From Tubiluchus corallicola (Eukaryota > Priapulida > Priapulimorpha > Priapulimorphida > Tubiluchidae), in contig JAQGDQ010000037.1 in NCBI GenBank assembly GCA_030141605.1, forward strand, positions 253,001 to 317,000: a DNA stretch of 64,000 bases, in the 5' to 3' direction. How positions within the stretch are numbered: the first letter of the stretch is position 1; each line of letters begins with the position of its first letter. The position numbers and the translations under genes are program-made. Below are positions 47,265-59,556 of this stretch, piece after piece. The notes under the pieces were generated by a model. It was not told where the DNA came from. It saw nothing but the letters and a program-made list of their open reading frames with translations, and searched no databases.

Positions 47265-50200
47265 TGGGTGTGAGTACCCACGTCGTGGTTGACTGGGACA
47301 TATAAGAACCGGAAAGCGGTTATGTAGATACCTTTTTTCGAGTGATTTCCATACAGAAATCATATTCTGTTCTCAATAGAAACAAGCTTTCAGTTATAAA
47401 TTCGTGTAACAATGCACTGAATCAAGTATTTGTGTTTTTGATATTGTACAAAAGTGACCCCATTTTTGCTTTGCAATGTATGAGCACTCATTGTTTGTGT
47501 GAAAGCTTGTTTGGCTTGCTTAGCTGTCATGGTTATGTTTCGTATCACAATAAACTGTAGTTATGTATAATCAAAACACGTCTCCGACAATACATAATAA
47601 GCTTCAATCGTTTTTCTATCTGCAGTCTTTTGTTTAGAATTTTAAATGCAATCACACAAAGGGCCTATTTTAATAATTTAATTTAATTTAATAGGTTTAA
47701 ATTAATTACAATTATACAACTTTACAATTCACTACAACACAATTGCAAATTGCATTACAATTATACAATACATATTTGCAAAGCAATATTGACGATAAAC
47801 ATATGGGTCTACAATAAAAATAGAGCAATAACAAATATAATAATGATCATCGTCTATAGGTAAAATATTACTTATCCTAACTAGGCCTATAAAGGTGACC
47901 TGCTTTTAAAGACGTCTTTATGAAAATGACAAGTAAATGCTACTTGCGTATCATTAAGACCTACTTTGGTATCATTATTACCTAAAATAAAACATTTTAA
48001 AACACAGTGATCCTAATATTTTCAGTCGTGAATATATTTAACCTAAACAAGTTTTAAGCCAGTGTTAAGAAAAAGTTAGAAGATTAGAATTCTCGCAAAA
48101 CACATACAAGGGTTTGATTTTATTTTGGCATGTACTATCCATTTTTCTTTTTTTTCAATACAGATAATAAAAAAAGTAGTACTAAAAGTAGCGATTTTTT
48201 CGAGAGAGCCGTTCTGTTACTATTATAACTGATTTGTGAAAGTTTTTTAGCCATGAAAATGAAATGAGATTTATGCAACAGATGCCTGCAACTAATCGTA
48301 GCCAAAATACATGCAGACTTTCAAAGAAACAGACAATTATGCAAAAATATGTTTTAAATTGAAATCTACAAAAACGAGTAAAATTTTTATGGCATCGTTA
48401 AACTTGAACACGCGTAAAATTATTGTCCAGGATCGATTATTAACTTGAATAATTTTATTCCAATACAATTCCTGCATCTATAGTTAACTTGTATATGTAG
48501 GGGTACAGGGGTACTTGTTTATATCAGCGTACTACATGCAGATCGCGTGTGTTTCTTATTTTCTAACTTGATGCCAGTAGATTCCATAAACGTCTTTTTC
48601 CTGGTTTTATCAGCAAGGTTGCCCTTTTCACTTGCCTATTTTTGGTCATTCAGTCGCTGTAGTTGTCTAATGGACATTTACTGTATTGTTGCTGATTGAT
48701 TACAAGCAATAGTTAACGTAAATATTAGTTTATTGTGTAGCTTTGCTGTCTTTGCGAACTAGGTTCGTACTACTGCAGATGACAATACAGCAGTTGTATA
48801 CGTCATAAAACACACATAACTTTCACAATTCACATCGGTAGTTTAATCTGAGTCTTTTTTAGTTATGTCCCATTTAGTGACACAAAATTAAAACTACATA
48901 AACTTAAGCACAATAAAAGTGGAATACTTTATGTATAGATATGTAGAAGATACATCTATTACTAAATTATAATTATGTGAAGAATCTATCAAATTATTAC
49001 TTGTCAAGTATATTTTTCATACTGGAAAACTAGCCCTGCATGTAGGTTACAGATTCGCAATAAAGACACGAAACTTCACTAATTAAATATTCGTAAAAGC
49101 TCTCACATCGGCGTGTGCTTGGATCCGCTCCTAACGACAATATCTCAATATGTAGCCGTATCAATTTCTACGGCTTTGTGTAAGAAACAAGTATACGAAT
49201 ATGCGGTAATCAGGCAGCGTATTGATTCGAGACAGGTGCAGTCGATTTTATTGTATGCTGATTATATCACTTTGTCACCAAATTGTGCATTTGCCTAATA
49301 AATTAATGCGAAGAATATTGAAACTTGCGCTCGAATGCATCACGCGCTGCTTTTAGTCTTTGAAAAGTTGAACAGAAAGTCGAATAGAAGGCCGTGTAAT
49401 GTGATGCAGGCACTGATGTTGTTCAAGTGAACACGTCATATTGAGAGGCTGCTAAAAGCGTCCCATCAGACAGGTGCATACATAATAGAAGCTTCTACGC
49501 CTCCATTTAACCCTCGTCATGCAAATGTAGCAAATCTGTCGCAGCTTACTAGAAAAGATTCTGATTTTTGAAATCCACAGAAGCAAAGGCTTCACTTACC
49601 ACGCCCAAGCTTCAGTTACATATACGTTGTGTGACGCCATTTTTCTAAATCTGTATCTAAAAATAAGTACTGCTCTTGTCTGTGTTAAGATAAGATAAGA
49701 ATATTGACATGATATTTTCTGATTTTTTTACAGTAAGCTAATATACGTGACGTTTTGCTACGTTTTAATAGATATGTATTAGCATCTCATTAAAACACTA
49801 ACAAACAAAATGTGTTAGCGGCACATAGGATCTAAACTATGTTTAATAACGTGATGTTTTAGTGACTGGAGTCATTTTCAGTGTTACATTAAGACCTTTT
49901 TTAAAAATAAAATGTAATGTTAACATTTTCTAAAGTAGAATGTTTTTATAACAGCTGATGGTGACTCCAGTTGCAAAGGTCGAAATATATTTTTGTTTAT
50001 ATGTTTTGTTTGTTAAATAGTACACGGTAAAGATATGTCTGCATTTCAGAATAATACAAAATTTTTGATTCGAACAAAAACTGAAGCTCAAATCATTTTT
50101 CGATGATGTGGACGATGAGAATGCAAATATCAATTCTAATTTTACTACATAATCATCAGTGAGACAGTTACACAATTTCCAACAAATTGGCATAAAAAAC

Positions 50201-50279
50201 TATGATACTAATGATTAATTCCTATTCATAATCATCATTAAATTTTTATTATACTGATTAGTTATCCGAGGATAGCTGG

Positions 50280-50395
50280 CTCTGATTGACTGTGTATGAG
50301 AATTCAGATCTGTTCTACTACGTGAGTTAACAACTTGATATTACGAGGTTCTGGGTTCGAATCCCTGTTGATTCACAGTTATTTAGTGCCTTTGC
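50280..50395 (+). repeat. tRNA-derived SINE or tRNA relic
   Basis: A perfect Pol III box B, GGGTTCGAATCCC, lies at 50353-50365, with a poor box A about 30 bp upstream (gtgagttaacaactt). No full cloverleaf can be drawn. Confidence 0.5.
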
Positions 50396-50899
50396 TCCTT
50401 AGCACCTTTCTCGCACAAGTTATTTAAGTGTTTGATTAATTGTTTATTATATATAAACCCTTCAGTTTATTAACTCTGGATTATTATATGTAGTGCGATA
50501 TTTAAAAATCAATCATCGAGCTAAGGTCAACTAATTTCACTGCAACGATTGGTTAGTTTTACCATTTGCAATAATTTAAAAAAGGTGATGCAATTTTATT
50601 ATCTCAGCACACGTTCGTTTCTTCCATGTAAAATATGCCGGTGCTGAAAAACGTGCGCACGCACGTGCAAACGCTTAATACCCGTAATTAATCTGCTCAA
50701 TTTGTGATGTGAATGATTAAGTACTTCAAGCAGACAATGGTGACAGCGTTCAATGTTTGCCGAGGCACGCTTGTAAATAATGAGTGCACGCGTACACCAT
50801 TCATGTTTAAAACCAGCGGTATTTCGAGGTTTCATGAATTTTGAAATTTTAATGAGAAACACACTATACAAACTTCATCCTTGTAACATTTTTTACAAC

Positions 50900-50915
50900 T
50901 CGGGGGGGGGGGGGG
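50900..50915. repeat. poly(G) run
   Basis: A run of about 14 G in an AT-rich region. Confidence 0.9.
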
Positions 50916-52037
50916 TAACTTATCGTTAGATGCTTCTGCGCTTATCGTCAATTCCTATAAAGGGCATATCAAAGTTGAGGCAATCCTGGAATTAATCGAA
51001 CCAAAAAGTACCTTGGTCTTTGAATGACGAAAAAAGTGGAGAAAAAATTGCTTTATATTGGACCTACGATTACTATGTCGATACTGTAGCGGCCAAATGT
51101 TAATATAGCTTTATTTAAACCAATAGGTCCATGCTGAAGCTGATGCAGTCGCTAGTAATCTACAATAAGCCCTTCAAGCAGAAATAAAGCCTGCACGTGT
51201 CAGCTCTTCACTTCTAAACATACGATGTAATTACGTCTACTTTGATTGGTTCTGTTTTAATGTTTAGATCTACGTGCGCTTTGTCAACCTGTCTTACCTG
51301 CGTGATATTAGTTTAATTGTTTGATGGTTTCTGGGTTTCAAAGGTGTAGTTGCGTGACAGCTCATTCAGCGCGTCTATATTTTTCACTATTTAATCAGCT
51401 GTGAGTTGATGTTTCACCATAGATTGATACGACATGTTTTGATTTTTGATCAAGGCCATGTTTATACGATTCAACGTATAATATACATGTAGTTAGCTTT
51501 ACCTATTGCTCATGTAAAATAACCCAGCTCATTTAGTCATTATACTAAGAAATAATTATTGAGCTTTGATCTCAACTGTAAATAATTATTGTGATACTTA
51601 ATCCTATAGCTTTAACTAGGATAAGACGAAAACGTTTCCAAAGGTTATAAAATAAATGTGGTTAAACTAAAAATGTTAAAATATTAACATGTTTCCATTA
51701 GTATGGGATCATAATATGCTGTATGAGACGTATTGGAAAAAGTAGCATAAGACCATAAGATGTTTAAATGTTTACCAGTGCCAACAGTATTCATTTCAAA
51801 ACATTTTTGCACATTTTTCATTTATGGAGTTTCTTATCAAAACATATCTAACACAATCACAGAAGAGTTATAATTTGCAATAGGGCGTAGACCTTCGTCT
51901 ATCTAGCGTACAGGATGTAAATATAGGCTAGCGTACACTAAGACATATAAATCGGCATGCATGGCGTTGCTTTATTTTGTAAAGTTACGGATATTTTATA
52001 AAATACAATAATCCATATTTGACAAATAAATGTAACT

Positions 52038-52325
52038 TCATCAAAATGGAATTTATTGCCGACCGGTTTTCGGACAATACTGTTCATTATCAAGACGTCT
52101 AGAACAAAAGAAATTTAACAGAATTTAGAAACAACATCAAATACCAATCAAGATGAGTAGCCCGTAAGATAAACTATGAAATTGTTATGATATCACACAT
52201 ATTTTGGCTATTAACTACTCAACTGTATTTTCAATATTGTTTCTGGTAAATTTCTTTGTTTTTGACTCCTTGTTAAAGACCAGTATTGTTCGAAACTGGT
52301 CGGCAATAAATTTCATTTTGATGAT
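52038..52325. mobile_element. foldback/MITE element with 45-bp inverted ends
   Basis: The left arm tcatcaaaatggaatttatt, gccgaccggttttcgg (52038-52082) and the right arm at 52281-52325 are inverted copies of one another with a few mismatches. The interior of about 200 bp has no coding frame. attttataaaat occurs outside both arms. Confidence 0.8.
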
Positions 52326-52561
52326 TTTATAAAATGTTGTTAATAAGCAAAAAACTATATGTAGTTTACCTAGTAACCCACTCGACATTTCTCTTAATAC
52401 GTGTAATATAGTTGATCACCATATTAATTACCGTTTTATTTTTTTATACAATTTTCGTCTTGTTTGACAATGTCATATACATGTATGCTACTGTCCAGTC
52501 ACTTAAGCTTTCAGTAATTATTCAACTGGCTGTGTTACAATCGTTATAATCGCTTCCTGTA

Positions 52562-52609
52562 CCATTTCTCGATCTCTGTCATCAGCCATTTTTCGATCTC
52601 TGTCATCAT
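52562..52609. repeat. 24-bp direct duplication
   Basis: Two adjacent copies of ccatttytcgatctctgtca. Confidence 0.8.
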
Positions 52610-54484
52610 GGAGCTTGTTGAATTTGTAACCACTTCAGAATTACAGCTGTGACTGGGCGCTAGTGCTTTATTCTTTTTCTTTCCATGGAGGATCTAAGTC
52701 TGTCTCCGCTTTTAACACAAGAAGGAGAAGGTGTGTCCACGTCTAATGAGATAAATACACCAAAAATAATAACGTGCAAGTAAAAGCAGTAACGTATTAA
52801 AAGTCACCTGACGCCTGATTGTTATTTTTAAAGTGAAAACTACCACGTCACTTTTTGATGCGGTTTTATTATTTACTTCTGTTAAAAGAAGAACGTAGTG
52901 CTAATATCAACCAGTAAAGAACCGTTTCTTAGTAACAATACGAATTGAAAAAATTTACGTTAAACGGTATTAATATTATGAATTAATGCAGCTGTTAAAG
53001 ACAAAGTTGTTATAGTAGAAAATTTTATTTTATTTAAATGATAATCACTGATTTTATTGGCAGTCCTATAATAAGTTATAGAATGAATTAAGTCAAAAAC
53101 TATGTCATTCTGAGAAAAATTAAAAGGTCTGCATGCATGAAGACAAGTTTCAATTATTGTTCAGCAACAGTGTTAGTAACAATTGTTACTGTAGACAGCA
53201 AATGATGACTACAAAATACTGAGAAGTAACAGGTATAACAAGTATATAAAAAGCATTAAATAAATAAACCGAAAATATATTTATTTACTGTAACAGCACA
53301 CACATCAAATCAGCGCAACTTGTATTCCATTTTGGAAGAATTACTCAGTTATCATCTTTGCGGGCCTGCTTAAGGTAAGATGTCATCTAGGCATGAGGAA
53401 GCCATTTGCTTATTTAAAAGTTTGAGTCATTGCTAAGTGGTTCAGCACTGCTGACAGCCATGCAGCTGAATCAGCAGGTCGACCCGCTTCCTTTGTTTGA
53501 CTGCATAAAACATGTATGCGCGTCATCGCTCGCAAAGGGCATACAGCTAAAATCAAACGTAACTTTACCTCCTGAAAACACAGGCTTTTATGTTGAGCGA
53601 CGAGAAAAGTGTATTTTGACAGATATCAATAATGCAAGTTGAAACTCCGTTAAAAAGCTGCGTGCAGGCTAGAATGGTTGGTTAAAATTTAACGAATGTC
53701 ATTCATCAGTGCAGAAACTCACACTAAAGGCGCATCTAACCCCGCTGAGGTGGATATCGGTAACATCACCCAAACTTTTCGATACCTAAAACCATCTCTA
53801 ATAATTTTTTTGCAGAATTATCGTTGTAGAATGGACGGTAATGGCTTTAAAATGTTTGCCATTCTTTAATGGCTCCCCGAAACTCTAATTACGCACAAAC
53901 TTACCGATGAAATGGCTTCTCACAGCTTCACGCTGCTCACTAGGATGCTGAATAATTAAGCAACAGGTATTTATCGACGCAATTAAAAGTGTTTAACACC
54001 GTGACTATTCATGTTTCACACGGGTCGATTAAATCTGAAAATTCTTCAACGAGTTAATTTTAGAGTTTATATAACGGTTAAACTAAATAAAAGGCTAAAT
54101 ACACATACATACATACAAACAATTTCAACATCTGCGCGGAATATCTCCAGTCCGCACTATGCCCTGGGTTAAAGCGGCCTAGGATAGATTATACTGCGGA
54201 TATAATATGGCTTAGGCCAATTCATACCCTCAGGTCAGATTATACCCCACATGATATTAGCAGTATTGAGTGATATACACAGGAATTACTTAATTTTTCA
54301 ACATCTTATTGGGGTTTCAGTTTTGTCAGGTAATTTAAGAGAGAAAGCTAACTAACTTAAATTTTGAAATAAGACCACAACTCTGAACACATAGACTTTC
54401 ATTACTCCAACCAGGAAAACCACAATCAGAAAAATATTAGACTTCACAAAGATCATTCATTAGTACCACACTTCTCAGTAGTGT

Positions 54485-55040
54485 TTACACATCAAATAAA
54501 AGCACATGCCCAAAACAATATAATGCAATTGTAACATAATCTTCAATTAACTTGACAGTTCCCGGCAGGGCCTATTTCGGGGGGGGGGAGTGGGGATACT
54601 TCCCCGGGGCCTCACCCTCCAGGGGCCTTGCGCCGAGGTAACATTTTTTTGCTTTATGCGAATATTCAATTGTTCTTTCCTTTAACAACTGTATAACTCC
54701 ATATTTTCTCTTCGAAAATGCTTCTCCGGCATTCTAGCAGTTCAAAAATTTTCTGGGCGCCAACCATGGTGGCGCCCCCCCCCCCCGAGGGGACCTCAAA
54801 CGCCCCACTTCCCCGGGCCTCGGTTAGGCTGAAATAGGCCCTGGTTCCCAATGCAATAAAAGTCATACCGTTGATCAAATGTGGGTATTTTTGTTGTGCT
54901 GCAGTGTAGAATGTCAAAAGCTGATCATACAGTTGGTCTTCAATGGTTGTCAAAGTTGGAAAACTGAAGAAGTTTGGTGCTAGAAGAAGCATATACTCTG
55001 TCTTGAGCCCAACTTTACCCAAGTTTATTTTGGGCAGGGG
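54485..55040 (-). pseudogene. unidentified open frame split by a hAT-like MITE
   Basis: On the minus strand a frame reads GLKTEYMLLLAPNFFSFPTL, then YTAAQQKYPHLINGMTFIAL, up to the element border at 54844. Past the element the same frame goes on (VKLIEDYVTIALYCF) to a stop at 54485. The composition is protein-like, but I recognise no family. It may be an exon, a TE relic or chance. Confidence 0.3.
54566..54843. mobile_element. hAT-like MITE, 278 bp
   Basis: Perfect 13-bp terminal inverted repeats, CAGGGCCTATTTC and GAAATAGGCCCTG. They are flanked by an 8-bp near-duplication, GTTCCCGG at 54558-54565 and GTTCCCAA at 54844-54851 (6 of 8). The TIR start CAGGG and 8-bp duplication fit hAT. The inside is GC-rich with long G and C runs. 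Confidence 0.8.
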
Positions 55041-57439
55041 CTAGACCGGAACGATGTTCTAATATGTTAAAAGGAAGATAAGGTCTTTAACTGGTGCAAG
55101 TTTTAACAACTTAGTTGGTGCTACGGTTTTGCCGTGGAACATTGAAACAGTGACAGGAAAAATAAATTTAGATTTATGTCAAAGTAAACAAATGATTAGT
55201 GTGGCCATAAGCTTAGTGTCAACTGTCATCTTAGCTTTTTCTGGGAGGAAATGCTCTTTCAAAACACACGAAGCTGAATACCACCCCATGCTCTACTAAC
55301 TCCTTCCTTAAGTTATTTCACGTTACCCTTGATCGTGTTCATATACTACATAATGAATTCGTGTAAATGTTTCAGTACTTTTGACTTATTGTTCAAGAAT
55401 CTTTCACGAGTTATAAATTTAGAATTTGTGAAGTTCTTGATATATTAATTATTACGATGTTTTTGTAAAAGTCTTAAAATGTTTCCAGAACTAATCTCAG
55501 ACGTGCGTAAAAAATTTTTTGCCTGTTATCGTATAAGGAAAGTACGTCGATTTTTCACTCTTATATTGGCTGTCTATTTAATACTCATCTTTTTTTGAAA
55601 TTCTAAAAATTGGCAACACGGTGAAACCACTATAAAAACCGCATCTTTGTCAACTTAAATTGTTAACTTCTGTTTGTCAGTTGTATGCTGTCGGTGAAAG
55701 CTTTCGTCAAAAGTTTCTATGTGGTTTAACAGGTTTTGCTATTGTGATTTGTGAAGAATGACGCAACAGTCCTTGTGTCGTTTTGTATTCATTCATTCAA
55801 AGTAATTTAATCAAATTAAACAATCTGAAAAACGTCATGTAGACGCACAAAAAAGAACGGAAGTAACATGGACGCTGATACACAAATTATACAAAACGTC
55901 CGTATAAAAGTACCTATTGCCTACACAATTTTCATGAGTATAGGTATAACTGGTTGCAATTAGCGTGTTGAAAATTTTGTACCATTTCGGAATAATGCAC
56001 TTCATTTTAAATAAACACTTCGTCATTATAACAGACGACCAATCGCATTTGTGAACGAAACTACAACCCCAACCTACGTTTATTTTCAGAAAAGCCAGTG
56101 CCTATTGCAATCAAAAAGCCACACACATAAAGTTTACCATAAGCAGGTAAACAAACACAGAGATGGTAAATAAAATTATCAGTCGAGTAATGTACTTTAT
56201 GTTAACAAAAGGTTAAATGTTGGCTTTATTTAGCTCAATTTTACAAATAAACTTTGAATAACTTAGCTAGTGTTTACTTATGCCAACTGATTTTTGTTCT
56301 GCAGCTGTCCAATGATGATTTTGTTTGATGTTAAAGCGAAAATTTTACTAATTGATCACATTGACCAGTGTCCATGCAGTCGATTCCATGTCAATGGGTC
56401 AGAACAACTATTTATAAACATTACCAAGTAAGGTTGCCGTCACAAAGACTCATTGTGTTGGTAAGGGCCTTTTCGTAATTAAATTGTTAAAGCCCAGAAA
56501 TTTTTTTGTTTAAATTTGTTGAATCCTACGGGTCTATTCACACTGCGCATTACAAAGAATAATTAAAAAGTAAAAGCAACTTTTTGAAGTGAATTATTAA
56601 GTCCTGAAATGGCTTCAGAATTTGGGGTTATAACAATTTGTCTGGGGGTTTTATTAACAATTTTTGAGTAACAGCTCGGTGCTGACGTGAGAAATTTTAT
56701 ATTTAATTTCGCAAACAAAATAAACAATTATATTGTTATCATCAAGCATAAAGTATAATAACAAAAATTAAATTATAATATGAAATATGTGCGGACTATT
56801 TGTTTTACCTAAGCTACATATGGAGAAGTTTCTCATTTCGTATTTTTTAAGATTTGTAAAGTATTTTCCTACTATAATAATTTAAGACAAAAACAGTTTC
56901 CCTAAAGGCAGCTCCATCATACTGTTTATGCATTTCAGAAGATAATATTATTTAAAATTGACAAGGTGCTTTTTAGCGATGTAAATCATGTCTATGTAAT
57001 CAGTATTGCAGAGTTGCCTTTTAGAGAAACTGATATTTTGTTTTAAATTATTATAGTAGGAAAATTATTCTTTACAAATCTTGAAAAATGCGCAAGCCTT
57101 TGTGAAATAAGAAATGTTATTGTTTTAGTTGCCTTGGTGAAAGTAAATAAAAAAAACTAAAACCTGTTGAATGATATTCCAGTATTGAGCATGACAAAAT
57201 TACCTTAACACTTTCTTATAACTGGTAGGTTAATTAGTCAATTTTAGCAACTATATTTGTTTGCGTAGGCTTGATCTATCTAAGTTTAAGGTTTTTTTAG
57301 ACAGCCTAAGGTTAAAACAAAGCGTAATTTATCCGAAGATCTTTACCCATTTGTGTTTTTGTCTAAAAGCATCTTTTCGTGTAACACAACGTCAGCATTT
57401 TGTCCTGTTTTTTTTTTCAAGTGTATAGGATGGTGTCAT

Positions 57440-57525
57440 GTACGCCGTATATATACTTCTTTTTTGTTGTTGTGTTGTTGCTGTGTGTTCGTTGGTTGGT
57501 GCAATAAATTTTAAATTCTAATTCA
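57440..57525 (+). repeat. likely LINE 3' end
   Basis: A T- and GTT-rich stretch followed by ggtgcaataaattttaaatt, similar to the minus-strand end at 38165. No coding part remains. Confidence 0.35.
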
Positions 57526-57833
57526 TGTTTTTATTGACATTGATATGAGTGATTAATTAATAGCCGATAAAACACATTGATACTCAGGCGGTTTCACAAA
57601 CTTACTTAAATCTAAAGTTTTGCCAATTTATTGGAATTATAGGTAAGTGGAAAGTGTTTCAAAAAATCTAATATATAAGAAAAGCACGACGCTATTTGTT
57701 CAACTCCTTTTACTGCCTCTCCTGTTTTATTTCCAAGCAGAACAGTTCAATAGTTAACCAGTAAACCGTGATCTTGCTCTATGAAATGTGTTTATATGTG
57801 ATTTTCTCCCATTACGCAGCGGCATAGATGAGA

Positions 57834-58260
57834 AGGGGGCGTGGCTTCATCATTTCTTTGCACTTGATTGGCTGCGTTCTGCGGTTTGGGTTTTGTGATT
57901 GTGCAAATACTCGTCTTTTCAATAGAAAACATGTCTGTATGGGCAAAATTATCCCCAATTAACATTTAGTAATAGCTGGCAGCCGCGTGCTTTTTATCCG
58001 CTCGTGACAAACTTTGTCTGAGAGTGAAGGATGAAGACTGTTCGACGCACCTGCACAGAATTAGTAACTTCAGCTGTTAATCACCTTCAAATTCCAAAAA
58101 AAGTTGCTAAATAATTTATACGACTATCCACATTTCAGTAAAATATTTCTTGTGAAAATTAAAAACGATTCTTTCTTTTTAAAATTGTCGTTGGTGTATT
58201 TTAATTTGCTTTGCAGTTGTAGTTTTTTGTGATTCAGTATAAAAGTTATTTTTTCTCATA
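57834..58260 (+). promoter_or_regulatory. candidate promoter of the nuclear receptor gene
   Basis: A GC/KLF-type box (gggggcgtggct, about 57834-57846) and an inverted CCAAT box (attggctgcg) are followed by TATAAAAG at 58238-58245, 62 bp before the start codon. An upstream 5' UTR intron is possible (tttgcag at about 58216). Motif matches only. Confidence 0.4.
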
Positions 58261-58306
58261 AAGACTGGACCAATTTCTGGTGAAATTACTGCGGCACTTT
58301 CTTATA

Positions 58307-58310
58307 ATGG
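58307..58310 (+). CDS. NR2E: nuclear receptor exon 1 coding part (ATGG)
   Basis: Only four coding bases, ATG G, before a consensus donor GTAAGT. G|GT gives Gly, and the joined start MGRTLPVP is the one I recall for this subfamily. The minute coding part makes it easy to miss. Confidence 0.75.
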
Positions 58311-59498
58311 GTAAGTAGAACAAAAATAAATTTCTTTTACTTTCCTTATTCTTCAGCCAACTTAATTTTGACACAGTTCTATGTCATGTATCACTTGCGA
58401 TCTGATAGCCTTTAATTCCGTAAATAATATACATTTATCAGTATATAAATGTGGCTGTGCATTACAAAAATATATTTACCAATGTTTAATACAGTACGAT
58501 TGCATATCACTAAGTTTACAAGCTAGGCCTATAATTGTATTTAATATCTAAGAAAGTGCGGCGGAAAAAATAACAACTGCATGGGTGAGATCTATATAGC
58601 CCTACTGGCCTTCAACAATTTAGTTACGCGCCAAAGGCGATCAAGAAGAAAGAACAAATCAATAAGAATATTAAAGTCCTAAAAATCATTTTTGTGGACA
58701 AAGTGTAATATTTTTTCCTTGGAGAGAATAACCTCTTGATAGACGAATTCTAATATAGGCTATATAAAGTCAAAAAATAAAAAGTATAGCTATCTCACGA
58801 AATGATTTCCATTCCGTACATGAATAAATTCTTTAATATACTGTATAAACTTACACGTTACTAATTTGTTGTTTGTGTGTGAATGTCTATATAAAACCTT
58901 ATATCTATATACTGCTAACTTTCTAGTAGAAAATTTTACACACAGATATTTAATTCAATTATTGGGCAACCGAAATCTACGCAAAACTATTTTCATTATT
59001 GAGTGTTTTCTGAATTTTGGCCACATTTTATGCTTCCCAAGTCAGGCAAAGATCATTTTTTGTTATACGTCTAACAGTTTAATAAAAAAACTTCCCTACT
59101 GTGACATTTAATAACGTTTTCAAGAAATTAAAATTCTTGGGCAGGACATTTCACACAACGTCTTATACTGCTATGTATATAAACAGCACTTGAAATAAAA
59201 TAGTTTGGAGTCATATTCTCATAGCGTACTCTAACCTATGTAGAGCCTTTTAAATCAATTTACCATTTTCGGCACAATAGGCTGTTTCAGTTCCCATCAT
59301 CCATATATGTTTATTAAGCCATAATGTCTTTACGTGACCTAAAAATAGCACGCAAATTAATTTTTATTATTATAACTAGATAGATGATACGTAAAGTGAA
59401 GAGTAGTGAAACAGAACTGCTGGTTTGATTCTAATTGCACTGAGATAGTGTCGACGTTATACTATCGTGTTATGAACAGGAGTCAATGATAGTGGTGG

Positions 59499-59556
<58 letters not shown>

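Larger units (their letters stand above)
39702..58306. other. 18.6-kb stretch without a recognised host gene
   Basis: It holds mainly mobile elements and simple repeats, listed separately. Short open frames (for example 43901-44119, 44744-44935, 46955-47161, 53430-53642) show no domain, splice structure or composition that I can support as a gene. Distant enhancers of the nuclear receptor gene could lie here but are not visible by eye. Confidence 0.55.

Noticed and set aside
52684-52782. short frame MEDLSLSPLLTQEGEG with a possible donor, as a first exon
   Set aside because: The start context is fair, but there is no match to a family and no following exon in frame that I could find.
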